From positions 1 through 27,633 of the forward strand of contig JBAYNW010000021.1 of NCBI GenBank assembly GCA_041678605.1: DNA of 27,633 nucleotides. Reading direction: 5' to 3'. The position numbers were made by a program, and so were the translations under genes. Position 1 is the stretch's first letter. Each line of letters starts with the position of its first letter. This DNA is from JBAYNW01 sp041678605 (GTDB lineage: Bacteria > Cyanobacteriota > Vampirovibrionia > Gastranaerophilales > Gastranaerophilaceae). The notes beneath the pieces are model-generated. The model was not told the DNA's origin, made no database searches, and saw nothing but the letters and a program-made list of their open reading frames with translations. Shown one piece after another: positions 14,727 to 23,400 of this stretch.

Positions 14727-15251
14727 ATGACAAATAAAATAAAATTAATATTACTTACTGCAATAATTTCAATCGGGTTGGGAGTTGGCACAAATGCGGC
14801 CGTAAAAAGCGTTAAAACTCCTGTGAAAGCACCTGCAACCATTCAAAAAACGGCCACACCGCCGGCAAATGCCACTTATGAAAGAGTGAATTCTCTTGAT
14901 GTTGTGGCAAATCCGACAAAATACTTAAATAAACGCATCAAAATCAGAGCAAAATTTGACAAGTTTTCTACGCTGGGATTGGATTATAAACCTGCATACA
15001 GAAGTTCAGAAAAATATATTACTTTCTTGATTAAAAGGGATGATGTTATAAACCACATAGTTCCGCTCTCTGAAATGAAAAATTTTCTTGAAAGGAGCGA
15101 GGCCGAAAAATATATTGACCTAAAACCGGGTGACGAAATTGAATACAGCGGAATTGTTTTTTCCGATGCACTTTCAGATGCCTGGATTAGTGTTGAAAAA
15201 TTTAGTGTTTTAACTCAAAAAGCTAAGGAACAAAATTCAACTAAAAAGTAG
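14727..15251 (+). CDS. Small exported protein of unknown function
   Basis: The 174-residue protein has a clear signal peptide (~1-25: basic start, hydrophobic core, NAA-type cleavage region). A Lys/Thr/Pro/Ala-rich linker to about 50 follows. The mature domain (~55-165) has the layout VVANPTKYLNKRIKIRAKFDKF, then LKPGDEIEYSGIVFS, then WISVEKFSVL. That resembles small OB-fold-like secreted domains, but I cannot name a family. The ATG at 14727 is chosen over GTG 14718 because AGGTG stands 6 nt before it. It precedes the GH57 gene in the same direction, 61 nt apart. It probably sits in the periplasm. Confidence 0.75.
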   Translation: MTNKIKLILLTAIISIGLGVGTNAAVKSVKTPVKAPATIQKTATPPANATYERVNSLDVVANPTKYLNKRIKIRAKFDKFSTLGLDYKPAYRSSEKYITFLIKRDDVINHIVPLSEMKNFLERSEAEKYIDLKPGDEIEYSGIVFSDALSDAWISVEKFSVLTQKAKEQNSTKK

Positions 15252-15280
15252 ATACAATTTTTTAAAATCTAGTGTAAAAT

Positions 15281-15286
15281 TATAAT
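15281..15286 (+). promoter_or_regulatory. Possible -10 box of the GH57 gene
   Basis: TATAAT lies 26 nt before the start codon, in AT-rich sequence without a recognisable -35. The gene could also be read from the promoter upstream of 14727. Confidence 0.3.
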
Positions 15287-15312
15287 AAAGGCTAAGATTT
15301 TGGAGTTTAAGA

Positions 15313-17808
15313 ATGATTCAAAAAGAAGTTTTTTTAGCAATACACGGTCACTTTTATCAGCCGCCGAGGGAAAACCCGTGGCTTGAAGCTATCGAACTTC
15401 AAGACAGTGCATCACCTTTTCATGACTGGAATGAAAGAATAAACAGCGAATGTTACAACCCCAACTCTGTTTCCAAGATTGTTGACAATAGAAACAGAAT
15501 ATTGGATGTTGTAAACAATTATGAATTTATGAGTTTTAATTTTGGCCCCACTTTGCTTTCATGGATGGAAGAATTTGCACCTTTGGCGTATGAGCGTGTT
15601 ATAAAGGCTGACATAGACAGTGTTCAGGAACACGACGGGCATGGCAATGCCATTGCACAAGCTTATAACCACATGATAATGCCGTTGGCTAATGAAAAAG
15701 ATAAGCAAACGCAGGTTATCTGGGGGATAAGGGATTTTGAAACAAGATTTGGAAGAAAGCCTGAAGGGTTATGGGTTGCCGAAACGGCCGTTGATGATGA
15801 TTCCTTAAGAGTTTTGGTCGAAAACGGCATTAAATACACAATTTTATCTCCATATCAGGCTTTAAAAACCAGAAAAATCGGCGACAAAGACTGGACAGAT
15901 GTAAGCTGGGGGAATATTGACCCTGCAAGGGCTTACAGATATTATATTAAATCTGCTCCGGAAAAATATATTGATTTATTTTTCTACGACGGTGCAATTT
16001 CAAAATCAGTTGCTTTTGATGAAATTCTGAAGGATGGAAATAAATTTGCCAGAAGGCTCAAAGAGGGAGTTTCAGAAAATCGCAATTACACTCAGCTTAT
16101 AAATATCGCAACCGACGGCGAAAGCTACGGACATCATACAAAATTCGGAGATATGGCTCTCTCTTACGTTTTGAGAGTCTGTGCAAAAGAAGAAGGATTT
16201 ACGATTGTAAACTATGCTCAGTTTTTGGAAAAAAATCCCAGCGAAATAGAAGTTGATATAAAACAGGCGTCTTCCTGGAGTTGTTTCCACGGCGTCGGAA
16301 GATGGAAAGAAGACTGCGGGTGTTCAACGGGCGGGCATCCCGGCTGGAATCAAAAATGGCGGAAACCGCTTAGAGATGCTCTTGATTATTTAAGAGATGA
16401 ACTGATTACAATCTTTGAAAAAGAAGGCGGGAAATACCTAAAAAGCCCTTGGGATGCAAGAAACAACTACATTGATGTAATTTTGGACAGAGGCGAATTG
16501 GCCGTAAAGAAATTTCAAAAGGAAAACTTTATTGAAGACTTGTCCGAAGAACAAAAGGTAAGGGCAATGGAATTGCTCGAAATTCAGCGTCAGGCAATGT
16601 TAATGTACACAAGCTGCGGCTGGTTTTTCTCCGAAATTTCCGGAATTGAGGCCACTCAAATTATGAAATATGCCGCCCGTGCAATGCAATTGGTGCAAAA
16701 TTTCACCAAAAAGGATTTGGAAAAAAGATTTTTGGAAATTTTATCGGATGCAAAAAGTAATTTCCCGGAATTAGGCACGGGAAAAGATATTTTTGAAAAA
16801 GTTGTCAAACCTTCCATTGTCACGACTAAACAGATAGCGAGTTTGTGGGCGGTTTCATCACTTTACGAAGATTTTGAAGACGAAGAAGAAGTTTATTGCT
16901 ACAAGGTTCAAAAACAGTCTTACAAAAAAGTACAAAAAGGCACATCAAAGCTTGTTATGGGGCATATAGAAATTCAGTCCAAAATTACACTGCAAAAATC
17001 AAACCTAATGTTTGCTCTTGTTCAATATTCCGGAGGGGATTTCCACTGTGCAATAAAAGAATTCAGCGAGGACGTTGAATATACAAATATTCAAAAAGAA
17101 TTATTCAGGATTTTTATGCTAAACCCTCTCACTGAAATTATAAGAGCTTTGGATGAATATTTCGGGCGTGAATATTTTACCCTGAAAGATATTTTTATTG
17201 AAGAAAGAAGAAAAATTCTTCAGATTATGCTCAAGGGTAAGATGCAAAAATTTGCCCAAACTTATCAGGAAATTTATACGGAAGGCAAAAGCTCAATTTA
17301 TCAAATGCAAAGTTTGGGGCTTAGTATTCCCGACGAATTTAAGATTTCGGCCGGTTATACTTTGAGCCGACAATTTAATGACTTGATTATCTATTCAAGC
17401 GGATTTTTGGATCACGACATTATCCAACAGGCCATGGATATCAATTTTGAAACCAAGAAAATAGGTATAGAAATTGATAAAACAGCTACGAATAAGGTTT
17501 TCAGCCAAAAAATTTCTCAAAACATTTCCCGTCTTGCCCAAAGTCTTGAAAGTCAGCAGGCAGAGGCCGTCCTAGAACTTTTCGACAACATGGAAAAATT
17601 GGAATTAAATGTTGATATTGCGGAAGCACAGAATATTTATTTTAACAAAATATTCCACGAACTCGGTGAAATTATTGAAAACATGAAAAAATCAAATCAG
17701 GCAGCGGACAAAAAGTTTATCCTGACGCTTTTAGAAATAGGGCAGAAACTCAACATCAACACGGAATTTTACAAAACCATGCTTGATAAAGCGTTGGTGA
17801 GCAATTAA
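15313..17808 (+). CDS. Glycoside hydrolase family 57 protein with DUF3536-type C-terminal part
   Basis: The 831-residue protein belongs to the GH57 alpha-glucan enzymes (amylase, amylopullulanase or branching-type activities on glycogen-like polymers). The N terminus has HGHFYQPPRENPW (11-23), the family's conserved first strand. The likely nucleophile is E157 in GLWVAETAVD and the acid/base D268 in ATDGESYGHH. SCFHGVGRWKEDCGCSTGGH (about 323-342) is typical of the DUF3536 subgroup. The rest is helical, without a carbohydrate-binding module. There is no signal peptide, so it acts in the cytosol, probably on stored glucan. GGAG stands 7 nt before the ATG. The precise activity cannot be read from sequence. 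Confidence 0.9.
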   Translation: MIQKEVFLAIHGHFYQPPRENPWLEAIELQDSASPFHDWNERINSECYNPNSVSKIVDNRNRILDVVNNYEFMSFNFGPTLLSWMEEFAPLAYERVIKADIDSVQEHDGHGNAIAQAYNHMIMPLANEKDKQTQVIWGIRDFETRFGRKPEGLWVAETAVDDDSLRVLVENGIKYTILSPYQALKTRKIGDKDWTDVSWGNIDPARAYRYYIKSAPEKYIDLFFYDGAISKSVAFDEILKDGNKFARRLKEGVSENRNYTQLINIATDGESYGHHTKFGDMALSYVLRVCAKEEGFTIVNYAQFLEKNPSEIEVDIKQASSWSCFHGVGRWKEDCGCSTGGHPGWNQKWRKPLRDALDYLRDELITIFEKEGGKYLKSPWDARNNYIDVILDRGELAVKKFQKENFIEDLSEEQKVRAMELLEIQRQAMLMYTSCGWFFSEISGIEATQIMKYAARAMQLVQNFTKKDLEKRFLEILSDAKSNFPELGTGKDIFEKVVKPSIVTTKQIASLWAVSSLYEDFEDEEEVYCYKVQKQSYKKVQKGTSKLVMGHIEIQSKITLQKSNLMFALVQYSGGDFHCAIKEFSEDVEYTNIQKELFRIFMLNPLTEIIRALDEYFGREYFTLKDIFIEERRKILQIMLKGKMQKFAQTYQEIYTEGKSSIYQMQSLGLSIPDEFKISAGYTLSRQFNDLIIYSSGFLDHDIIQQAMDINFETKKIGIEIDKTATNKVFSQKISQNISRLAQSLESQQAEAVLELFDNMEKLELNVDIAEAQNIYFNKIFHELGEIIENMKKSNQAADKKFILTLLEIGQKLNINTEFYKTMLDKALVSN

Positions 17809-17834
17809 TTCATAAAATTGAGGCGTAAGCCTGA

Positions 17835-18227
17835 TTATATTTTTTTAAGAAGATATTGCTTAACTGTTTCAACAAAAAATTTTGCATTTTCAAAATCTTT
17901 TTCAACTTTATCTTTTTCAGGAACACTTGAAACGTCATAATCAAACTTTTCCCGATTGGCAAGTAGTGTTCGATAGATTGTATTTAACTTTGTATCAAAA
18001 AGTTTTGTTTTATAAATATATTCTTTGTTAAACCATCCCATAAGTTGGTGGTGTTTTCCGGTAGTAAAGCCATCTAAGTAAGCCAAGGCAAGAACTATAT
18101 AAAATACCGCATAGTAATTTCTATTTTGTACCAGTCTAAGACTTAAATTCATGTTATTTTTAGCATCAGTCAACGCTTCGTCAGCTTTTTCTATGGAGTT
18201 TTTAATCAATAAATTTTTATGCTGCAT
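17835..18227 (-). CDS. HEPN domain protein, partner of the adjacent nucleotidyltransferase
   Basis: The 130-residue, all-helical protein has the HEPN (UPF0332-like) pattern NRNYYAVFYIVLALAYL near 45-61, KHHQLMGWFNKEYI near 68-81 and REKFDYDVSS near 102-111. Its ATG lies inside the end of the nucleotidyltransferase gene (11-nt overlap), the usual MNT-HEPN arrangement. In toxin-type HEPNs an R-x4-6-H motif forms the RNase site; I cannot find one here, and the equivalent stretch ends in Tyr/Phe. It may therefore be a non-toxic HEPN or a diverged toxin. The gene converges on the GH57 gene, leaving 26 nt between stops. Confidence 0.85.
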   Translation of the reverse strand: MQHKNLLIKNSIEKADEALTDAKNNMNLSLRLVQNRNYYAVFYIVLALAYLDGFTTGKHHQLMGWFNKEYIYKTKLFDTKLNTIYRTLLANREKFDYDVSSVPEKDKVEKDFENAKFFVETVKQYLLKKI

Positions 18228-18528
18228 TGTAGTAAATTCCCTTATTTACAACTTCATTATGAAAAACTAAATTTCGTTCAAGTTCCTTTTTTGTGTACAA
18301 TATCCCCATGATTACCACGTCATATTTGTAATCAAGATCCCCCAGAATTTCATAAGTTCCGGTTTCTTTGTCTCTATCGTAGTCATCAAAAAGCAAGACA
18401 ATATCAACATCGCTATCTTTGTGATAATCACCCCTTGCTCTTGAGCCATATAGGTAAGAGCCCCGAAAATCACTATATTTTTTCTTTATTTTTGAATTTA
18501 ATTCATTTATTATTTTTGGCAAATCCAT
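18217..18528 (-). CDS. Minimal nucleotidyltransferase (MNT), antitoxin-type
   Basis: The 103-residue protein carries the polymerase-beta superfamily signature GS-x10-D-x-D exactly: G28 S29 then D40 and D42, with a third acidic residue D70 in YKYDVV. All three metal-binding Asp are present, so catalysis is plausible. In described MNT/HEPN toxin-antitoxin pairs this protein transfers AMP to the HEPN partner and silences it. AAGGA lies 6 nt before the ATG, and a consensus promoter with an inverted repeat is just upstream. The pair is an accessory, probably horizontally moving module, although no mobile-element ends are seen. Confidence 0.9.
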   Translation of the reverse strand: MDLPKIINELNSKIKKKYSDFRGSYLYGSRARGDYHKDSDVDIVLLFDDYDRDKETGTYEILGDLDYKYDVVIMGILYTKKELERNLVFHNEVVNKGIYYNAA

Positions 18529-18541
18529 AAAACATCCTTTT

Positions 18542-18576
18542 TAGTTTAGTATAAACTATTCAACTAAAAAATTCAA
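18542..18576 (-). promoter_or_regulatory. MNT-HEPN promoter with operator-like inverted repeat on the -10
   Basis: On the minus strand, TTGAAT (18571-18576) and TATACT (18548-18553) are exactly 17 nt apart. The inverted repeat TAGTTTA-GTA-TAAACTA (18542-18558) covers the -10 box. That is the layout expected for autoregulation by the MNT/HEPN complex; the binding itself is inferred. Confidence 0.65.
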
Positions 18577-18612
18577 TATATTAAGCTATTTGTTAAATAA
18601 AAAAAGAGTAAA

Positions 18613-18648
18613 GCAGGAGGAAGTGGCTAAAGGACTCCACCTCTCTGC
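18613..18648. other. Unexplained hairpin between two divergent promoters
   Basis: GCAG/CTGC, GAGG/CCTC and TGG/CCA pair in order with small bulges around a 10-nt loop. It is upstream of both flanking promoters, so it is in neither mRNA. It could be a small RNA, a protein-binding site or a relic. Confidence 0.3.
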
Positions 18649-18693
18649 AATCTCAAAAACCATTAAGCGATGTTAAGCATAAAGTTAATTTTT

Positions 18694-18723
18694 TTGTCAT
18701 TTATTTGTATTTTCTTGTAAAAT
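18694..18723 (+). promoter_or_regulatory. Promoter of the HTH/coiled-coil gene (and possibly recA)
   Basis: TTGTCA (18694-18699) and TAAAAT (18718-18723) are separated by 18 nt. The predicted leader is about 40 nt. Confidence 0.6.
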
Positions 18724-18768
18724 AAAATAAGATAGTGTTGGATAGGTAATCAGAGAAAGTTTGGAAAA

Positions 18769-19260
18769 ATGGTCACAGAAGAATTAGAAAAAACGGCCCT
18801 TTCGCCACAAGAAGTCAGGAACATTTTAAGAACGGACAACCGCGAAATTGTCAGACTTTGCAAAAAAGCTTCTATTGTGCCTAGAAAAGACCGGAGCGGT
18901 CAAACATATTTTTCTTATGGTGAAGTGCAAAATCTAAAAAGTCTCCAAGAGAAATCATCAAGAAGTACTGCTATAACTCAGGCAGAGTCACATAAAGTTG
19001 TGGGAAATTTGCTTTCCACTCTGGAGGACATGGAAAAAAATATTACAAACTCCATGTCAAAAATTATTGACGAAAAACTTGACGGCATGGACGAAGTCGT
19101 GGTTGAACTAATCCGGTGCAAAACAGAAAATGAAACACTAAGACAAAAAATTAACGAATTAAATAAAGAAAATTATCATTTGAAAAATACGCTAAAAGGC
19201 TACAAATCTGTTGGCCTTGGGCTTTACATCAGAAAATCTGATGATGATTTTTCTTTGTAA
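18769..19260 (+). CDS. Small MerR-like HTH plus coiled-coil protein upstream of recA
   Basis: The 163-residue protein's N-terminal part, LSPQEVRNILRTDNREIVRLCKKASIVPR (~11-39) followed by TYFSYGEVQNLKSL, has the MerR/excisionase-like winged-helix pattern with the F/Y-S-x-x-E-V element. A long heptad-rich helix (~70-150) suggests a dimer. The C terminus, KSVGLGLYIRKSDDDFSL, is short and distinctive. It is probably a DNA-binding protein. The ribosome binding site is weak (GGAAAA). It lies 119 nt before recA in the same direction and may be read with it. A role in DNA repair or recA control would be a guess from position. Confidence 0.7.
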   Translation: MVTEELEKTALSPQEVRNILRTDNREIVRLCKKASIVPRKDRSGQTYFSYGEVQNLKSLQEKSSRSTAITQAESHKVVGNLLSTLEDMEKNITNSMSKIIDEKLDGMDEVVVELIRCKTENETLRQKINELNKENYHLKNTLKGYKSVGLGLYIRKSDDDFSL

Positions 19261-19286
19261 TAAAGGCCGGGGGGCAAGTGGAAAAT

Positions 19287-19323
19287 GGAAATAGGAAAGA
19301 GTTTTAGCCTATTCCCTGTTTCC
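19287..19323 (+). other. Imperfect hairpin in the recA upstream region
   Basis: GGAAATAGGAA and TTCCCTGTTTCC pair over about 11 bp with one bulge and one G-T pair. There is no T-run, so it is not a standard terminator. The flanks show loose 7-8 bp periodicity like the repeat arrays. No recognisable LexA box was found in 19261-19379. Confidence 0.3.
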
Positions 19324-19379
19324 TTCTCTGTTCTCTAAGCATAGAAATAACAAATGAAAAAAAGGGGAGTAAAATAATT

Positions 19380-20396
19380 ATGGCAGTAAAAGAACTGGAA
19401 AAAGCTTCCATTTCGGAAGAAAAGAATAAAGCGTTAAAACTTGCGATTGAAAAAATCGAAAAAGATTTTGGCAAAGGTTCAATAATGAAGCTCGGCGACA
19501 GACCAATGGTTAATGTGGAAGCAATTCCGACAGGTTCTTTGGCACTTGACGTCGCACTGGGTGTCGGTGGAATTCCCAGAGGCAGAATAATAGAAATTTA
19601 CGGACCTGAAAGCTCCGGCAAAACAACTTTGGCACTGCATATTGTTGCAGAATGTCAAAAAAAAGGCGGAATTGCCGCGTATGTTGATGCCGAGCATGCC
19701 CTTGACCCTGAATATTCAAGAAATTTGGGAGTTCTGGTGGACGATTTGCTTATTTCTCAGCCGGACACAGGCGAACAGGCACTTGACATAACAGAAGAAT
19801 TGGTTCGCTCAGGTGCGGTTGATATTGTTGTGGTTGACTCGGTTGCCGCGTTGGTTCCAAAAGCAGAAATTGAAGGTTCCATGGAAGACCAGCAGATGGG
19901 GCTTCAGGCTCGTTTGATGAGCAAGGCTCTGAGAAAATTAACCGGTGTTATCGGAAAAACAAATACAACCGTCATTTTTATCAATCAATTAAGAATGAAA
20001 ATCGGCGTTATGTACGGAAATCCCGAAACAACAACCGGCGGAAACGCTCTTAAATACTACGCAAGTGTAAGGCTTGAAATAAGAAGAGTAGAAGGGCTTA
20101 AAAAAGATACAGAAGATGTCGGAAACCACGTTAGGGTGAGGGTTTTGAAAAATAAAGTAGCACCGCCGTTCAGACATGCGGAATTTGATATTATGTTCGG
20201 AAAAGGAATCTGCAAAATCGGAAATATTTTAGATGTTGCGGTTTCACTTGATATTGTGAAAAAAGCCGGAGCATGGTTCAGTTATAATGACGAAAAATTG
20301 GGTCAGGGCCGCGACAAATCGAAAGAATTTTTGGAAGAAAACCCCGCATTGCTTACCGAAATAGAAAAACTGGTAAGAGAAAAGCTGGCCCAGTAA
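19380..20396 (+). CDS. recA: Recombinase RecA
   Basis: This is the DNA strand-exchange ATPase and SOS co-protease; 338 residues, normal length. Walker A GPESSGKT lies at 75-82, followed by YVDAEHALDP. The L1/L2 DNA-binding region includes MEDQQMGLQARLMSKALRKL and NQLRMKIGVMYGNPETTTGGNALKYYASVR. All key residues are present. The ATG has GGGGAG 10 nt upstream. It converges on the M41 gene, with a 42-base gap and no convincing terminator there. Confidence 0.99.
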   Translation: MAVKELEKASISEEKNKALKLAIEKIEKDFGKGSIMKLGDRPMVNVEAIPTGSLALDVALGVGGIPRGRIIEIYGPESSGKTTLALHIVAECQKKGGIAAYVDAEHALDPEYSRNLGVLVDDLLISQPDTGEQALDITEELVRSGAVDIVVVDSVAALVPKAEIEGSMEDQQMGLQARLMSKALRKLTGVIGKTNTTVIFINQLRMKIGVMYGNPETTTGGNALKYYASVRLEIRRVEGLKKDTEDVGNHVRVRVLKNKVAPPFRHAEFDIMFGKGICKIGNILDVAVSLDIVKKAGAWFSYNDEKLGQGRDKSKEFLEENPALLTEIEKLVREKLAQ

Positions 20397-20438
20397 ACTT
20401 ACCCGGCATGACATATTTAGTTTTTGTGTCAAAAGACC

Positions 20439-23400
20439 CTAATACTTCTGACCTTTTTGTGTTGCTTTAATTGCCTTTAGGATAATTTCATTTAAAGTTT
20501 CGATTTCATCACGCTTTTGTTCCGATTGTTTTGCAATCCAATCTTCGAGTTCTTTTCTGAACATATCACCTTGTATTAAACAATCGCCTGTGCCTACAAG
20601 CCCGGAGTATTTGTCCGTAAATTCTCTGTTGAAATCCGCATAAACTTCTGTAACTAAATCAGAAATTGTCAATGAATTGGCCAATAATATATCAACATCC
20701 TTATCCATATTGGCTTTCACCCGTCCTGATGGAGCCTGATGCATCCCGCCCACGGATTTTTTACCGGTGTAATATCCTTGGCCCATACGTTGGACAGCCC
20801 ATGTCGCAGAATTTGTAGCACTTTCAAGATCACCTGTAATTCCCAAGGAACCATCTATGTTATAAAAATATTTTTCTGCAGAATGTCCGCCGTAATCACA
20901 AACTAAGTTGGCAAATGTTTTCTCAAATGAATATTCCTCATTTTCGCCGTCCTTATGATACATCGCCCCGCCATAATACCCTCTGGGGTCTAAGGTTATG
21001 AAATTAACTCTATCGGGTAAATGCCATGGAATGTTCTGTTTTTGGGCTAAATTCCACATAATTTCAAGGTTAAGAGCATGTCCGCATTCGTGTGAAGCAA
21101 CAATTCTTTTGCTATGTTCGGAAATCGGGCCGGAAGATGGCCTGCCTGTTGTTAATTGCAAATAGGCTTCAACCACGTCCGCTTTTTCTATTTGCTTGTG
21201 TCCCCTTTCAAAGGCTACCGTTTTAGATTTGTCAACCAAATTTATGAGATAGACAAATGGGAAATATTTTGTTGTTTCTGCCATTAATTTAATGATTTCT
21301 TTTTTCTCGGCATCTGTTTCTCCGGCAATTTTTATTTTGCGTTCTTTGATGGCATTTGTGAGTATTTCTTTTCTGGCATCTATATTTCTTGACGGAGATT
21401 CAACTTCAATTTTGTCGATAAACTTAAACGATTTTATTGTGCTTTCCCCTATAAGCTCAGGGTCGTTCACAGAACCCAAAACCAGAATATTCAGTCCCTT
21501 TTTGGAAGCGTTTTCCATTTCTCTCAGCAGCTGTGACATTGCTTTTTGGTGGTACTGTGAAACATATTCCCCAACCGAAAAATATTCAAAGTTTTCAATA
21601 AATAATACCGCCGCCTTATTTGGGTTTGCATCCGCTTGAGTTTTTACAATCGAAAACAGTTTTTTAATGGATGCTTCCGGAGTCAAGGCCGCACCGCCAA
21701 AGATATTAACATCTTTTGTCCCAAAATCCAGAGCATTAATTTCTATATAAGGTGATTTTGACTCACCTGCAATTGCTTTTGCCGTAAATTTTCTTCCGCT
21801 GCCAACAGATTCGTCTTGAGAATAAATTAAAGCACCTTTTGTCCCGAGGGTCCCGTTTTTAATTTGTTTTACAATTGCTTCGGCTTCTTTTTTTGTGGCA
21901 TTTTTGCCTACCATGTCGCTTAATTTTTTACCTGTGTCAAAAACAACTTCAACAGAACTGTCTTCACCTGTCAATTTAAAAAGGTCTTTTGCCTCTGCTG
22001 CGTAATCTTTAACGTCTTTTTCCGTAATTTCTTTTTTGTCAATGTAATATGAAGCAATTTGTTTCATTAATTTTTGGGCTTTTTTAGGGTATGTCCCTTC
22101 CAGTGCTGCTGATGCTTCAATGGCTTTATCTATGGCTTTTTTGCTAAAAGGCACATCTATTTTAGCCATCAACAAGGGCTGCTCCCTGAAAGCCTTTTTT
22201 GCCTGTTCCGTGCTTAAAACAGGAAACGAGGTTTCTCCAAAATTTTCAAAAATTTTCTGAAGTTTAGGATCAGACATATTCGAGTAATAACCGTTCTTGC
22301 TTTCAATAAATATAATTTTCACATTCCTTGGCTGATTTTCCATTAGGTCTAAAAAGTCAGGGCTAAAGCCGGCTTGTGCAGTGAAAGTGCCATCCTTGTT
22401 TTCAATAATTTTTGCAGAATTACTTAACATGCTGTCTTCATTCAAAATTACAATGTGGTTGCCCTTTTCCTCCTTGGCTAATTCTTTAACTTTGCCGAGG
22501 AAAAAATGTTCCTTTATACTATCATTAAAAACAGTTATTTTAGTGTTATTTTTATTAATTTTCCCGAATTCTAGCCCTTGATTGCACAAAACATCAACGA
22601 TACTGTCAACCAAATAGGTCGGGTTGGCATTGCTATCATGAGTTATAAACATGTTTGTACCGAGAGAAATATTTTTCAGTATATTTTTTGCTTTATCATC
22701 GTACAGCCCTAAATGCACCTTTTCATAAGGTTTTCTGCTGTCTACCATGGTAACTTCGCAAAATTTATTCATAAACTTTCTAAATCTGTTATCAGATTCC
22801 TTCTGATTCATAGTAAAAACAGCCGATAAAATGGCATCAGTACCTACGGGCGTCATTTCCGACTGTGTTTGTTGCACAAATTCCATGTACATATCATAGA
22901 TATTATTAGTCATGCTTTTAGACAATGCGGGTTTTTGGGGTGATGAGCCAGTTTTTGGTCTTTTTGAGAGCAGTTCGGTTAAATTTAGAATTTCCTCATC
23001 AATTACGGGCTTAATCTTAGCCCTTTCCTTTTTATCTTTAAAAACTTCAGGGCTTGCTATTTTTTCAAAAAAGTCAGGAGTCTGGTAAGCTCCGCTATTG
23101 TCATAACTTTTCGCATCGGAGTCCAAATCCTCGATATATTCTCTTATAGACAGCAAAGCGGCTAGTTCGATATGGTTTTCGTTTATTTCAGAATGACCGT
23201 ATTTTTTGGCTATTAAAGCAGCATTGTCGATTAATTCTTCAGCATTTTGGCTATAACTTTGCTCTAAAATTTGCTCTTTAGTCGGCTGACTGCTTTTTGC
23301 CCCAAAATTTATGTAATATTTTTGCAGCAGCTTTGGATTAATTGTTGTTGTTTCAATCGGGTTTTGCATTGGCTGCTTTTCACCCTGCACCGGTTTATAA

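Noticed and set aside
17809..17834. Terminator between the GH57 and HEPN genes
   Set aside because: AGGC-GTAA-GCCT is a 4-bp stem and the T-run begins 8 nt after it; too weak to call.
19261..19379. A LexA/SOS box before recA
   Set aside because: Neither the E. coli, Bacillus nor cyanobacterial type of box could be found; only an imperfect hairpin.
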